From the NCBI GenBank assembly GCA_019057795.1, contig JAHLWS010000079.1, positions 36,155-100,154 on the forward strand: a stretch of 64,000 nt of DNA, read 5' to 3'. The DNA comes from Promethearchaeota archaeon (GTDB lineage Archaea; Asgardarchaeota; Lokiarchaeia; Sigyniarchaeales; SOKP01). The translations under genes were made by a program, and so were the position numbers. Position 1 is the first letter of the stretch; each line of letters starts with the position of its first letter. The notes beneath the pieces are model-generated. The model worked only from the letters and a program-made list of their open reading frames with translations. It was not told where the DNA came from and ran no database searches. Shown here piece by piece: positions 41,524 through 50,233 of this stretch.

Positions 41524-42345
41524 ATGTCGTTTGCAGATGTAAATGGAACATCAATTTTTTACGAAGTTAATGGAGATGGATACCCTCTCGTATTACTTCA
41601 TGGTTTTGGCGCAAAAAAGGAAGTTTGGATGGCTCAAGTTGGTGCTTTATCAAAAGATTTTAAGGTCATCACTTACGATTGCCGTAGCTCTGGAAAATCA
41701 GAACGCCCTAAAGATCCTTATACGATAGATACATTAGTTGAGGATTTAAAAGGTTTATTGGATTTTCTAAAAATAGAAAAGGCTCATCTAATGGGTCAAT
41801 CGATGGGTGGTTGGGTAACTCAAAATTTTGTTTTAAAATACCCAGAGCGTGCCAATAAATTGATTTTAGTTGGAACTAATCATAAGGGAGCAGGTATTCA
41901 TATGATGGAAGGAAGTATGAATAACTTTTTTGAACTTCGGAAGGAGAATAAAGAGCAAGCTTTTTGGGACTATTGCAAATTAACGCATTATAGAGCTTTT
42001 ATAAAAGAAATGAAAGCAGACCCTCAAAAGAAATTTCATGGATTATGGTCAGCAGAGGATTTAATCAAAGAGACTACGGAAGATCAAATGACCCCCCACG
42101 ATTATAAGCTTTTAGCGGATGCAATTGATGCACACGATACAACGGACAAACTTTCCCAAATTACTCATCCAACTTTGTTAATCGCAGCTTCCAACGATAA
42201 ATTGTCTCCAAAATTGGTTATGGACGAGTTAAACGAAAAACTTCCAAATAGTAGAATAGAAGTCATTGAGAAAGCAGGCCATCACGTATTTTTAGAATAC
42301 GCTCCTCAGGTAAACAAGTTAATACTTGATTTTTTGAATGAATAG
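41524..42345 (+). CDS. Alpha/beta-hydrolase
   Basis: This is a typical 273-residue cytoplasmic hydrolase. LLHGFGAKKEVW carries the oxyanion HG motif, LMGQSMGGWV the nucleophile Ser, a central Asp lies in the LIAASNDKLSP region, and EKAGHHVFLEY the catalytic His. The DCRSSGKSERP segment is common in the epoxide hydrolase/dienelactone/3-oxoadipate lactonase-type group. Substrate not readable. It has a TATA-rich leader and a T-rich region behind it; no operon. Confidence 0.88.
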   Translation: MSFADVNGTSIFYEVNGDGYPLVLLHGFGAKKEVWMAQVGALSKDFKVITYDCRSSGKSERPKDPYTIDTLVEDLKGLLDFLKIEKAHLMGQSMGGWVTQNFVLKYPERANKLILVGTNHKGAGIHMMEGSMNNFFELRKENKEQAFWDYCKLTHYRAFIKEMKADPQKKFHGLWSAEDLIKETTEDQMTPHDYKLLADAIDAHDTTDKLSQITHPTLLIAASNDKLSPKLVMDELNEKLPNSRIEVIEKAGHHVFLEYAPQVNKLILDFLNE

Positions 42346-42350
42346 GCTTA

Positions 42351-42390
42351 ATTACTTCTTTTTTTTTTATTTTAATATTAATTTTTTAAG
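42351..42390 (+). terminator. T-rich archaeal terminator
   Basis: A stretch of T runs (TTCTTTTTTTTTTATTTTAA and on) begins eight bases behind the hydrolase stop, as expected for archaeal termination. Confidence 0.4.
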
Positions 42391-42506
42391 GTTTCAAATT
42401 TTTAATAACGATGTTTTTAAAATCTGTTGCACCAATTTTATTTAAGTAATAATTCACCATACCATAGATTAAAGAAAAATAACAAGATATTCGTGGATGA
42501 CTTTAA

Positions 42507-43052
42507 ATGGCAAGTTTGAACGAATTGACCGTTTCTCTATTGGACCGGTTAGCTAAAGAGTGCGGGATTAAATTTAAAAAAGGTACTAAGAAGCCAGAGA
42601 AAATTGCGACCATAGAAAATGCTGGTATTGAAGAAACACATCTTGAACAACTCCTAAATAAATATTTAGCACAAAAATCTTATCCAAGAAAGACTAGTAA
42701 AGACGCAATATCAGAGTTAAAAGGAAGAGTTAAATTACTGGAAGAACAGGTTAGGTTTTTAATGTCCGAGATAAGCGTGTCTGAAGTTTCTCTAACGAAA
42801 AAAGACGATCGCGATATAATTACCGTTACGACTGATTTAGCTGATATAAAAAAATTTATTAAATCTATTATTTCACCTGGAGAGTCTATTACGATAGACG
42901 AGTTGATAGAACTAAAAGAGATTCAAAAAATACCTTTAATCGCGTTAAAGCATTCTATTTACGACTTGATTGAGGAAGGCATATTTAATGGCGTGCCGGG
43001 TAATTCTAGGCAAAAAATAGGGGGGAAAATTGGTGCCTTAGTCCGGAAATAA
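42507..43052 (+). CDS. SAP-like/coiled-coil/winged-helix protein
   Basis: The N-terminal part (ELTVSLLDRLAKECGIKFKK) has a SAP-like helix-turn-helix look. It is followed by a coiled coil (AISELKGRVKLLEEQVRFLM) and a C-terminal winged-helix-like domain (TIDELIELKEIQKIPLIALK, LIEEGIFNGVPGN). It may bind DNA or RNA; no family named. TGGATGAC five bases before the ATG is a fair Shine-Dalgarno site. 181 residues, single gene. Confidence 0.5.
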   Translation: MASLNELTVSLLDRLAKECGIKFKKGTKKPEKIATIENAGIEETHLEQLLNKYLAQKSYPRKTSKDAISELKGRVKLLEEQVRFLMSEISVSEVSLTKKDDRDIITVTTDLADIKKFIKSIISPGESITIDELIELKEIQKIPLIALKHSIYDLIEEGIFNGVPGNSRQKIGGKIGALVRK

Positions 43053-43177
43053 GTTTTTACTTTACTTGATACTGTTCTTTTTTTACCTTATATAAAATAA
43101 GAATGTAAAACTTGCACCTTTTTTTTTATAATCTAAAGAGCTTTCTTTATTAAACATTTTATTCAAGACGATTACAA

Positions 43178-43987
43178 ATGGATTTAACTAACGAACAAAT
43201 TAGAAGATATTCGCGTCAAATAGTTTTAAAGGAAGTTGGAGGAATCGGGCAAAGAAAATTATTAAATTCAAAGATTTCATTAATTGGGTTAGGAGCTCTC
43301 GGATCTCCTGCCGCCTACTATTTAGCAGCAGCGGGTGTTGGAAGTTTACAAATAATAGATTTTGATATTGTGGAACTGTCAAATTTGCACAGACAAATTC
43401 TTCATTTTACAAAAGACATTAACAAGCAAAAAACTAAGAGCGCTGTGGAAAAACTTAACTTGCTAAACCCTGATTGTACCATTGAAATTATAAATGAAAG
43501 AATTACAGCCTATAATTCAAAAGATATCCTTAAAGGTTCGGACTATGTTATTGAAGGTTCGGACAACATCTCAACTAAAATGCTAATTAATGATACATGT
43601 ATAAATTTAAAAATACCTTTTACAATTGCAGGCGTTTTGAGATTCCACGGACAAATAATGACAGTAGTTCCAAAAGATAAAACAAGTTGCTATAGATGTG
43701 TGTTCGGTGATATAACTGAAGGCGATCCGAGTATGTCGTGTTCTCAAGCTGGAGTAATTGGGTTGGTGCCTGGCGTTTTAGGGTGTTTAGAAGCTAATGA
43801 GGCAATTAAAAGTATTTTAGGTATAGGTGAGCTATTAACAAACAAAATTATGTATGTTGATCTTTTAAGGAACAATTTTGATTTTATCGAAGTACATAGA
43901 GATAATAATTGTATCGCATGTGGCGACAACGCAAAAAACTTAGTCGAAATATTAAATTACGAGGGGGAAAATGTCTGCGATGAATAA
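43178..43987 (+). CDS. ThiF/MoeB/HesA-type E1-like adenylyltransferase
   Basis: This is an E1-like enzyme that adenylates the C-terminal Gly-Gly of a ubiquitin-like sulfur carrier. RYSRQIVLKEVGGIGQRKLL is the family start, SLIGLGALGSPAAYYLA the nucleotide loop, IDFDIVELSNLHRQILH the catalytic Arg region, VIEGSDNISTK the Asp loop, and SCSQAGVIGLVPG the Cys region. Two CxxC pairs (CYRC and CIAC) bind zinc. It overlaps the TusA-like gene by 17 bases. The candidate carrier with a GG end is encoded at 45314-45568, opposite strand. Role: molybdopterin, thiamine or tRNA thiolation. Confidence 0.9.
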   Translation: MDLTNEQIRRYSRQIVLKEVGGIGQRKLLNSKISLIGLGALGSPAAYYLAAAGVGSLQIIDFDIVELSNLHRQILHFTKDINKQKTKSAVEKLNLLNPDCTIEIINERITAYNSKDILKGSDYVIEGSDNISTKMLINDTCINLKIPFTIAGVLRFHGQIMTVVPKDKTSCYRCVFGDITEGDPSMSCSQAGVIGLVPGVLGCLEANEAIKSILGIGELLTNKIMYVDLLRNNFDFIEVHRDNNCIACGDNAKNLVEILNYEGENVCDE

Positions 43988-44237
43988 TATAAAAAAAAAA
44001 AATGATGTTGAGTACTTAGATATCCGGGGAGAAGTATGCCCAATGACATTTGTACTTACTAAACTAACTCTGGAAAAGCTCGAAGAAGGTAGTATTTTAG
44101 AAGTTCACTTGGATTTCCCTGCAGCTCTCAAGAATATCCCTGTAAGTTGTAAGCGACAAAATTTAGCTAAAGTCATAAAAACAAAAGAATTGAATCCAGA
44201 AAAACACGAATGGATGCTATTATTAAAGAAGTTATGA
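43971..44237 (+). CDS. TusA-family sulfurtransferase
   Basis: The 88-residue TusA/SirA fold has the sulfur-carrying Cys in DIRGEVCPMTFVLTKLTLEK (CPM motif). The rest, EEGSILEVHLDFPAALKNIP, is the usual central part. TusA proteins hand persulfide sulfur to tRNA-modifying or cofactor enzymes. The gene overlaps the E1-like gene and is followed after 27 bases by a PP-loop ATPase, probably its sulfur acceptor. GAGGGGGAAA precedes the ATG. Confidence 0.88.
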   Translation: MSAMNNIKKKNDVEYLDIRGEVCPMTFVLTKLTLEKLEEGSILEVHLDFPAALKNIPVSCKRQNLAKVIKTKELNPEKHEWMLLLKKL

Positions 44238-44264
44238 AAATCGGTAAATCGGTGAAAAAGTTAA

Positions 44265-45284
44265 TTGGAAGACTTTAAAAAAGGCTCCCCTTTAGGGCTA
44301 GGATTAATTTCTGGAGGTTTAGATAGTTTAATTGCTTGTTTACTTTTAAAACTACAAAATATTGAGGTAATTGGCTTAAATTTCAAATCTCCATTTTGTG
44401 TCTGTGATAAAGCCTATAAAAATTCCGAGTGCGGTTTAAATCTTTATTACGACAAGCTAGGGATAAAAACCTATTTTCTTCAAAAAGAAAACGACTATTT
44501 GGAAGTAATACGAAACCCTAAATTCGGTTACGGTAAAAATTTGAATCCATGTATCGATTGTAGGATTTATATTTTAAAGAAAGCTAAGAAATTTGCTGAT
44601 AAAATAAATGCTGATTTTATATTTACGGGAGAAGTGCTAGATCAAAGACCCAAGTCTCAGAATTTAAAAGCTTTAAAGACTATTGAAAAGGAGGCTTTTC
44701 TCGAGGGAAAATTGCTTAGACCTTTATCGGCTTTATTATTAAAACCTACTATTTTAGAAGAAAAAGGAATAATTGATAGATCTAAATTATTAGGTATAAA
44801 AGGACGAAGTAGAAAACTACAACTTGAACTTGCGAGATCTCATGGATTATTGAATGAATATTATGCTTGTGGAGGATGTCTTCTTACCGAAAAAGAATTT
44901 GCTAGTAGAATGAGAGATTATCTTAAATTTAATAAAATATTAACCATGGACGATGTAAGACTATTGAAATACGGCAGACATTTTCGGTTTAATCATTCTA
45001 AGATTATTATTGGAAGAAATAAATTAGAAAATGGTTTATTACTTCAGTTAAAAGGCCCAGATGACATATTAATGGAGGCAGCTGAAGTACATGGACCTAT
45101 TACACTTATTCTAGGCCGAATTGATGTGGAAGTAATCAACTTTGCTGCAAGTTTGACATTAAGGTATTCGGATGCGAAAAACTCACATGGAAAAATTATA
45201 TTCGGTAAAGAACCTAAAACTTTGACTGAACATTTAATAGTCGAAAAAGCAACTCAAGATTATTTAAAACCATTTCTTTTATAA
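44265..45284 (+). CDS. PP-loop ATP pyrophosphatase, tRNA-thiolase-like
   Basis: LISGGLDSLIACLLL at the N-terminus is the SGGxDS PP-loop. CVCDKAYKNSECG, NPCIDCRIYILKKA and YACGGCLLTEKEF add Cys that may carry sulfur or bind metal. FIFTGEVLDQRPKSQN is a second conserved block of the MnmA/ThiI-like superfamily. The C-terminal third (about 220-330) is a separate domain seen in archaeal and thermophile members. TTG start behind GGTGAA. With TusA and E1-like genes directly upstream, a role in tRNA 2-thiouridine or 4-thiouridine formation is probable. Confidence 0.8.
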   Translation: MEDFKKGSPLGLGLISGGLDSLIACLLLKLQNIEVIGLNFKSPFCVCDKAYKNSECGLNLYYDKLGIKTYFLQKENDYLEVIRNPKFGYGKNLNPCIDCRIYILKKAKKFADKINADFIFTGEVLDQRPKSQNLKALKTIEKEAFLEGKLLRPLSALLLKPTILEEKGIIDRSKLLGIKGRSRKLQLELARSHGLLNEYYACGGCLLTEKEFASRMRDYLKFNKILTMDDVRLLKYGRHFRFNHSKIIIGRNKLENGLLLQLKGPDDILMEAAEVHGPITLILGRIDVEVINFAASLTLRYSDAKNSHGKIIFGKEPKTLTEHLIVEKATQDYLKPFLL

Positions 45285-45313
45285 TTTGAATAAAGATATC
45301 ACAAATAAGCTCT

Positions 45314-45568
45314 TTATCCTCCAGCTATGGCAGGTAATAAGTAAACTTCATCTCCCTCTTGAACAGTGGTGATCAAACCTTTAAAAGAACGAATATCTAT
45401 TCCATTTTTCCCTATAAGAATGTATTTATTTAATAAATCTGGAGTATTCATTACAGTATTTTCAAAATCTTTTCCAAATTTTAAGTTCAATTCTTTTAAT
45501 ACATCTTTAATGGTTGAGTTATCGTCAAACGACATTATAATTTCTTCTATTCCGGTAATATCTGCCAA
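45314..45568 (-). CDS. MoaD/ThiS-like ubiquitin-fold sulfur carrier
   Basis: The 84-residue beta-grasp protein ends in EVYLLPAIAGG; the free Gly-Gly end is what E1-like enzymes adenylate and convert to a thiocarboxylate. DNSTIKDVLKELNLKFG and GLITTVQEGD are the MoaD-type helix and loop. It is convergent with the PP-loop gene, so not co-transcribed, but it is the obvious partner of the E1-like protein at 43178. Uses: molybdopterin, thiamine or tRNA sulfur relay. Confidence 0.88.
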   Translation of the reverse strand: MADITGIEEIIMSFDDNSTIKDVLKELNLKFGKDFENTVMNTPDLLNKYILIGKNGIDIRSFKGLITTVQEGDEVYLLPAIAGG

Positions 45569-45737
45569 TAAAGATAAAAAGAAAATTTTTATATCAATCG
45601 TTGAAAAAACCCTTTAAAATTATATTTCTCTATAATTTTCAATTCATAAATATATTAGAAATTTAGGTAATTATTTATTTTGATTATAAAATTTAAATAT
45701 TATCGCAATTATTGCGAATATTATATAATTAATTTTA

Positions 45738-46685
45738 GTGATTTTTATTAGAAATAATAAATTAAATATCGGACATTTGTCTACTGCTTACCATACTAAT
45801 TTCATCTTAATGGAAGGTGACGATTTAGAAAATGATCTTAAAAGAGATATCAATTGGATTCTTTTTGGGACAGGACCAGCTATGATCGAAGCTTTCAAGA
45901 ATAAAAAGTTAGATATTGGTTATATGGGATTACCTCCTGCAATTATTGGGATTGATAAAGGTGTTCCAATTAAATGTGTCGCTGGAGGCCATGTTGAAGG
46001 AACTATTATGATTGCTAAAAAAGAATACAAAGAAATGAATCAATTAGATAATAATATGGTTGAAGTTCTTTCTCAATTTAAAGGAAAATTAATTGGTGTT
46101 ACGAGCAAAGGTTCTATACATGAAGTTATTTTAAGTCATTTTTTAAAAAATTACGATTTATCTAATGATGTTGATGTTAAAAATTATGGACAAGCAGAAT
46201 TTATTGCTTTGAATATGAAAAAAGGTCTCTTGGACGCAGGTGTGGGAACCCCAGCATTAGCAGTTTTCGCTTCAACCATCTTAGATTCTCATATAATTGT
46301 CGAACCTAAGCATTTATGGGCTAACAATCCTAGTTATGGCATATTTCTTCACGAAAACTTAATTGAAAACTATCCAGATATAATAATAGAATTTCTTAAT
46401 CATCATAAAAAGGCTTCCTATCTGCTTAGAAACTCACAATCGTTAGCAGCAGAGAAGATATCTAAAACTTTTGAAATTATTGACAAAAATTACGCTGAAT
46501 CTGTTTTAAAAATATCACCAAAATACTGTATTTCCCTTTCAGAAAATTATATAAATGCAACAATGGAATTTGTAAAAACTCTTAAAAATCTTAATTATAT
46601 TAAAAAGGAACTTACGCCTGAAAACATATTTGACTCCACATTTATACGAAAAGTACACCCTGAACAAGATCATTATTCAATATAA
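45738..46685 (+). CDS. NMT1/SsuA-like substrate-binding protein without signal peptide
   Basis: The protein has the two-lobed binding-protein pattern of the nitrate/sulfonate/THI5 family: LNIGHLSTAYHTNFILMEGD, IGYMGLPPAIIGIDKGVPI, FKGKLIGVTSKGSIHEVILS and DAGVGTPALAVFAST. It lacks the usual lipoprotein or Sec signal and no ABC transporter genes follow, so it is probably cytoplasmic: a THI5-like synthase or a ligand sensor. The GTG start at 45738 overlaps an AGTGAT sequence; an ATT four bases after that is also possible. It sits between sulfur-relay genes and an Lrp regulator. Confidence 0.7.
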   Translation: MIFIRNNKLNIGHLSTAYHTNFILMEGDDLENDLKRDINWILFGTGPAMIEAFKNKKLDIGYMGLPPAIIGIDKGVPIKCVAGGHVEGTIMIAKKEYKEMNQLDNNMVEVLSQFKGKLIGVTSKGSIHEVILSHFLKNYDLSNDVDVKNYGQAEFIALNMKKGLLDAGVGTPALAVFASTILDSHIIVEPKHLWANNPSYGIFLHENLIENYPDIIIEFLNHHKKASYLLRNSQSLAAEKISKTFEIIDKNYAESVLKISPKYCISLSENYINATMEFVKTLKNLNYIKKELTPENIFDSTFIRKVHPEQDHYSI

Positions 46686-46835
46686 AGTTTCTATTGGTTT
46701 AAGAATTGTTTAATTTGTAATTGAGCTATTATTCCTGAAAAAAATTTTTATAATATCAAAAAATTCTTTTGTTAAATTTCTGATAAAACTGATTTCAAAT
46801 ATAAAAATTTAGAATTTCAACTAAATAATGGATTA

Positions 46836-46844
46836 TTTATATTT
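46836..46844 (+). promoter_or_regulatory. TATA-box-like element
   Basis: TTTATATTT centred 25 bases before the ATG at 46865 fits an archaeal TATA box with a leaderless transcript of the Lrp-type regulator gene. Confidence 0.45.
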
Positions 46845-46864
46845 AGAACGCTTATTATAATATT

Positions 46865-47428
46865 ATGCGATTAGATGACATTGATAAGCAAATTGTAAGA
46901 GAATTGTATAACAATGGTCGTGAAAGCTTAACTACACTTAACAAAAGAGTATTTAAAATTGATCAAGAACTTATGAGCCATACGGGGATAAAGAAGAGAA
47001 TATCAAAACTCCAAGACACAGGAGTATTAAGAATTCAAGGTAATTTAAACGTTAGTAAGCTCAATTATAAAGCTATGTTTATATTACTTGAGATGCAAAA
47101 TTACGATGAGGTCAAAAATATTATAAAAGCTTATACAAATTGTCCAAGAGTATTTGTATTAGCGCAGATCAGTGGTCAATATAACCTTATTATGGGAATT
47201 TTGGGTCAAACTACGGAAGTTTTACATAGATATATAAATTATTGTGGCTCAACTAACAAAAAAGGAATTTTACATTCTCAGATTTTATTTGTCTCCCAAT
47301 ATGAAGCTCCAGAATATATTCCTATAAATCTATTTAGTAAAGAAAGTCAAGAATATAAATGTGGTAATATTTGTAACGATTGTGAGGCTTTTTTAGATGG
47401 TGGATGCGAAGGGTGCGGTAATTTTTAA
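46865..47428 (+). CDS. Lrp/AsnC-family regulator with C-terminal Cys cluster
   Basis: The N-terminal winged helix (IDKQIVRELYNNGRESLTTL, then TGIKKRISKLQDTGVLR) is followed by the RAM ligand domain (ILLEMQNYDEVKNII, VFVLAQISGQYNLIMGILG). An unusual C-terminal tail, CGNICNDCEAFLDGGCEGCG, has five Cys able to bind zinc or an Fe-S cluster, so it may sense redox or metal state as well as a small molecule. Lrp proteins form octamers and bind promoter DNA. Target genes are unknown; sulfur or iron genes around it are candidates. Confidence 0.82.
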   Translation: MRLDDIDKQIVRELYNNGRESLTTLNKRVFKIDQELMSHTGIKKRISKLQDTGVLRIQGNLNVSKLNYKAMFILLEMQNYDEVKNIIKAYTNCPRVFVLAQISGQYNLIMGILGQTTEVLHRYINYCGSTNKKGILHSQILFVSQYEAPEYIPINLFSKESQEYKCGNICNDCEAFLDGGCEGCGNF

Positions 47429-47631
47429 CTCAATTCTTTATTACAGTAAGGATTCATAAGATTTGACAAGTTTAAAATTTAAACCTTATCTTCTAAATTG
47501 TATTATTTTGAAACTGAGCATTATTCCATAGTTTAAATTACTCTATTCTCGAAAACATTAAATAAAAGTATGTTTTCTCATAATATGAATAAAATAATTA
47601 ACATTTTAATTATTTTAAAGTAGGTGGTTAA

Positions 47632-47889
47632 TTGATTATAGAAGATAAATACTATGTTGTTGATCATAAGCAAAAATTTGATTTAATTTCATTATCTCCT
47701 TCTAGCAAATTCATCTTATATTTATTGAAACAACGGGGACCCTTGAAACAGCAAGAAATCGTAGAAAAAACCCTTCTTCCTAAGCGAACAATTGCTTACG
47801 CTTTAAAAAAGCTTCAAGAGAAGAATTTTATAGAAAAATCCAAAGATTTAATAGATAAACGAGTAAGTATTTTCAAAATAATCGTTTAA
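47632..47889 (+). CDS. Small winged-helix DNA-binding protein
   Basis: An 85-residue single winged helix: SPSSKFILYLLKQRGPLKQQ, TLLPKRTIAYALKKLQEKN as recognition helix, and a basic wing. It looks like a minimal MarR/ArsR-type domain without sensor part. TTG start behind GGTGGT. It precedes the DsrE gene by about 50 bases on the same strand and may regulate it. Confidence 0.7.
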   Translation: MIIEDKYYVVDHKQKFDLISLSPSSKFILYLLKQRGPLKQQEIVEKTLLPKRTIAYALKKLQEKNFIEKSKDLIDKRVSIFKIIV

Positions 47890-47940
47890 AAGTGTTTTAG
47901 CTACTTATGGTAACAATTAAAATAATCCGATGTGAAGTTA

Positions 47941-48306
47941 ATGAGTGAAGGACACAAATATATTTTATATGTTCAAACGAGTGATGATCCAGAAAGACAA
48001 TATTCACCGTTAGTCTTAGCGCAGACCGCTAAAGCAATGAATATTAAAGCAACAGTTTACTACCTAGGAACAGGACTGCGAATACTAAAACCGGGAGTGG
48101 CAGAAAAAATAAAAATAGGCGAATTTCCCAGTGTCAAAGAGATGATAGATAAAGCTCTGGAAATGGGAGTTGAAATTTTAGTTTGTGAAGCCTCAAAAAG
48201 AATGTTAGGATGGGAAAAGGTGGATCTTATTCCCGGGGTTAAAATAGTAGGAGCAGCAACATTAAATGACTTATCATTGGAAGCTGATGCCACTCAATGG
48301 TTTTAA
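47941..48306 (+). CDS. DsrE-family protein
   Basis: This is a 121-residue DsrE/F fold. YILYVQTSDDPERQYSPLVL is the first strand and helix, TVYYLGTGLRIL the second, and ILVCEASKRMLGW carries a Cys at the place of the DsrE active site. ATG at 47941 is preferred to GTG at 47932, because TGTGAA lies five bases upstream. Probably a persulfide carrier, separate from the DsrE/F/H-like trio at 49471. Confidence 0.8.
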   Translation: MSEGHKYILYVQTSDDPERQYSPLVLAQTAKAMNIKATVYYLGTGLRILKPGVAEKIKIGEFPSVKEMIDKALEMGVEILVCEASKRMLGWEKVDLIPGVKIVGAATLNDLSLEADATQWF

Positions 48307-48380
48307 AGAGTGAACCATTAAAATTTTAAATGGAAAGAAGATATCTTGTCCTGTTATTTTTTAAAATAGAAAAAAAAAAA

Positions 48381-49247
48381 TTATTTATTACTTTTTTTCC
48401 AAATTACGATTGAAACTACGCTAATAATCGCAATTAGGGTTGGATATATAATTATTTCTAATAATGAAGGGTTTGCGTTGTAACCAAATAAAGCTTTTAG
48501 TAGTGCCCCAATAACTTCAAGCCATTCTGGAGTGAGAGGATTATTATCTGGAAAGCTTTCTGGTAAAATATGTTTAATATTCCATACTTCTTCAATAATA
48601 GGGTTAAGCGCTCCCGCTTCTATGAATTCGTGAATCCCGTATGTGATCAATCCAGCAGCAAATAAAATTAGAACTACATTTGTAATTTTAAAGAACTTTG
48701 ATAAATTTATAGTTTTTATACCATAGAACATAAGGATCCCAATTATGATTGCAATACCGATACCTATTGATGAACCAATAATTATACTCCCTTGATCTAA
48801 GGTTCCTAACGATGTAGCACCTACTAAAAGCAAAACCAATTCAATACCTTCGCGAATTATAACTACATAGGTTAAAATTAAGATTGAAAAACTCTTTCCG
48901 GTTGTTATGGATTGTTCCACCTTTTCATCGAGAGTTTCTCTCATCTTTGAACCCTCTTTACTTATCCATAAAATGAGTGTTATAATAAATATTCCAGAAA
49001 TAACAAAAGTATATCCTTCGAATAATTTTTCCAATATACCTGTAAATCCTCCCAATATTAACGAGAAGACAATAGAAAAAATAATACTGGAAATTACGGC
49101 AAGTATAGCTCCGATATACACGTATTTATAATAACTTTTTTGGTTTGTGCTCTTTAAATAGGATAAAATAATAACTATAATAATAACAGATTCTAAACCT
49201 TCTCTAAAACCTAAAAACATTGGTACTAGTAAATCAACGATAGACAC
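48381..49247 (-). CDS. FTR1/EfeU-family iron permease
   Basis: Seven membrane helices are expected. The two iron-binding REGLE-type motifs of the family are present: FREGLE at residues 14-19 and IREGIE at 131-136, each inside a helix. No periplasmic EfeO/cupredoxin gene is adjacent, so iron may be oxidised by another protein or ferrous iron handled directly. GTG start. It lies between the two DsrE clusters on the opposite strand, fitting supply of iron and sulfur for Fe-S clusters. Confidence 0.88.
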   Translation of the reverse strand: MSIVDLLVPMFLGFREGLESVIIIVIILSYLKSTNQKSYYKYVYIGAILAVISSIIFSIVFSLILGGFTGILEKLFEGYTFVISGIFIITLILWISKEGSKMRETLDEKVEQSITTGKSFSILILTYVVIIREGIELVLLLVGATSLGTLDQGSIIIGSSIGIGIAIIIGILMFYGIKTINLSKFFKITNVVLILFAAGLITYGIHEFIEAGALNPIIEEVWNIKHILPESFPDNNPLTPEWLEVIGALLKALFGYNANPSLLEIIIYPTLIAIISVVSIVIWKKSNK

Positions 49248-49470
49248 TTTAAATAAACCTCATATTAATAATTTTGATACTACAATATATTAAGATTCAA
49301 TTGCTTTATAATGTTAAATAATAAAAAAAGTTGTCATGATATAATATAAGATAGATACAATTTTCACTTGATATTTGCATTCAACGGAGAAGTATGATTT
49401 ATAAAATATTAACGCTATATAAATAAGAAATAGCATTAAATAATCATTAAAAAAAAGTGATTTTACTAAA

Positions 49471-49839
49471 ATGGTTGTTTTTACTTTTATCGTATGCGCT
49501 GAACCTTACAAATTTGAAGCAATAGATACTATGCTTAACTTAGGAGAGGCAATCTTAAAGAAAGGGCATCAAATTTTGGGTATTTTTTTTTACGGGAGTG
49601 GCGTGTATAACGTCAAACGTGAAATAAATATAAGTTCAACCATGAGAAATCTACCCGAACGCCTTGAGAATTTTATAAAGAAGAATAGCCTAAATCTATC
49701 TGCCTGTAGTACATGGGTCAGCTTCACTGGGCTAAAGTCGGACGATTTTATTGAGGAAGCGCGTCAAGTGGGATTAGGTGGGTTGTCTGAGTGGATGGCA
49801 GAATCAGATAGAGTTATAGTATTTGGTCCAGGGGTGTGA
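49471..49839 (+). CDS. dsrE: DsrE/TusD-like sulfur relay subunit
   Basis: FTFIVCAEPYKFEAIDTML is the DsrE/TusD start, ILGIFFYGSGVYNV the second strand block, and LSACSTWVSFTGL holds the conserved Cys that carries the persulfide in TusD/DsrE. First of three neighbouring genes corresponding to TusD-TusC-TusB, the complex that passes sulfur to TusA-like proteins. A TusA-like gene lies about 5 kb upstream. The stop is five bases before the next start. Confidence 0.82.
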   Translation: MVVFTFIVCAEPYKFEAIDTMLNLGEAILKKGHQILGIFFYGSGVYNVKREINISSTMRNLPERLENFIKKNSLNLSACSTWVSFTGLKSDDFIEEARQVGLGGLSEWMAESDRVIVFGPGV

Positions 49840-49843
49840 TTTA

Positions 49844-50212
49844 ATGGTTAAATCTGTGGTAATTTTATGCGAAGATTCTCCAATAGGTAAAAATTCTGCT
49901 TTCGAAGCAATCCGTATGGCTGCTGGAATTATGGCAGTAGGGGATTTAGACGAGTGCAAGATTTTATACATTGGTGATTCGGTCTATTTTTTAAGTAAGA
50001 ATTTTGATCCTGAAAAAGTTAACATGGAAACCCCCTCGAACATCTTTAGGTTGATGGAACTATCTGATTTCGAGGTTTACGCGTTAGACTCAGCCTTAGA
50101 AACAGCTGGTATTGAGCCTTCAGATTTGTTAGATTTTGACAACGTAAAAATTGCGAGCTGGAAGGAGATTTCAGCGTTTATTTTAGAAGCAGATGTGTTT
50201 TATAGGTATTAA
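49844..50212 (+). CDS. dsrF: DsrF/TusC-like sulfur relay subunit
   Basis: VVILCEDSPIGKNSAFEAIR is the DsrF start and MAAGIMAVGDLDECKILYIG the following core; EVYALDSALETAGI resembles the TusC late part. The ATG at 49844 is preferred to the TTG at 49823, because it gives a normal N-terminus and does not overlap the preceding gene. Second subunit of the trio; TusC itself carries no active Cys but holds the hexamer together. Confidence 0.8.
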   Translation: MVKSVVILCEDSPIGKNSAFEAIRMAAGIMAVGDLDECKILYIGDSVYFLSKNFDPEKVNMETPSNIFRLMELSDFEVYALDSALETAGIEPSDLLDFDNVKIASWKEISAFILEADVFYRY

Positions 50213-50233
50213 GATGGTATTATGGTGGTACAG

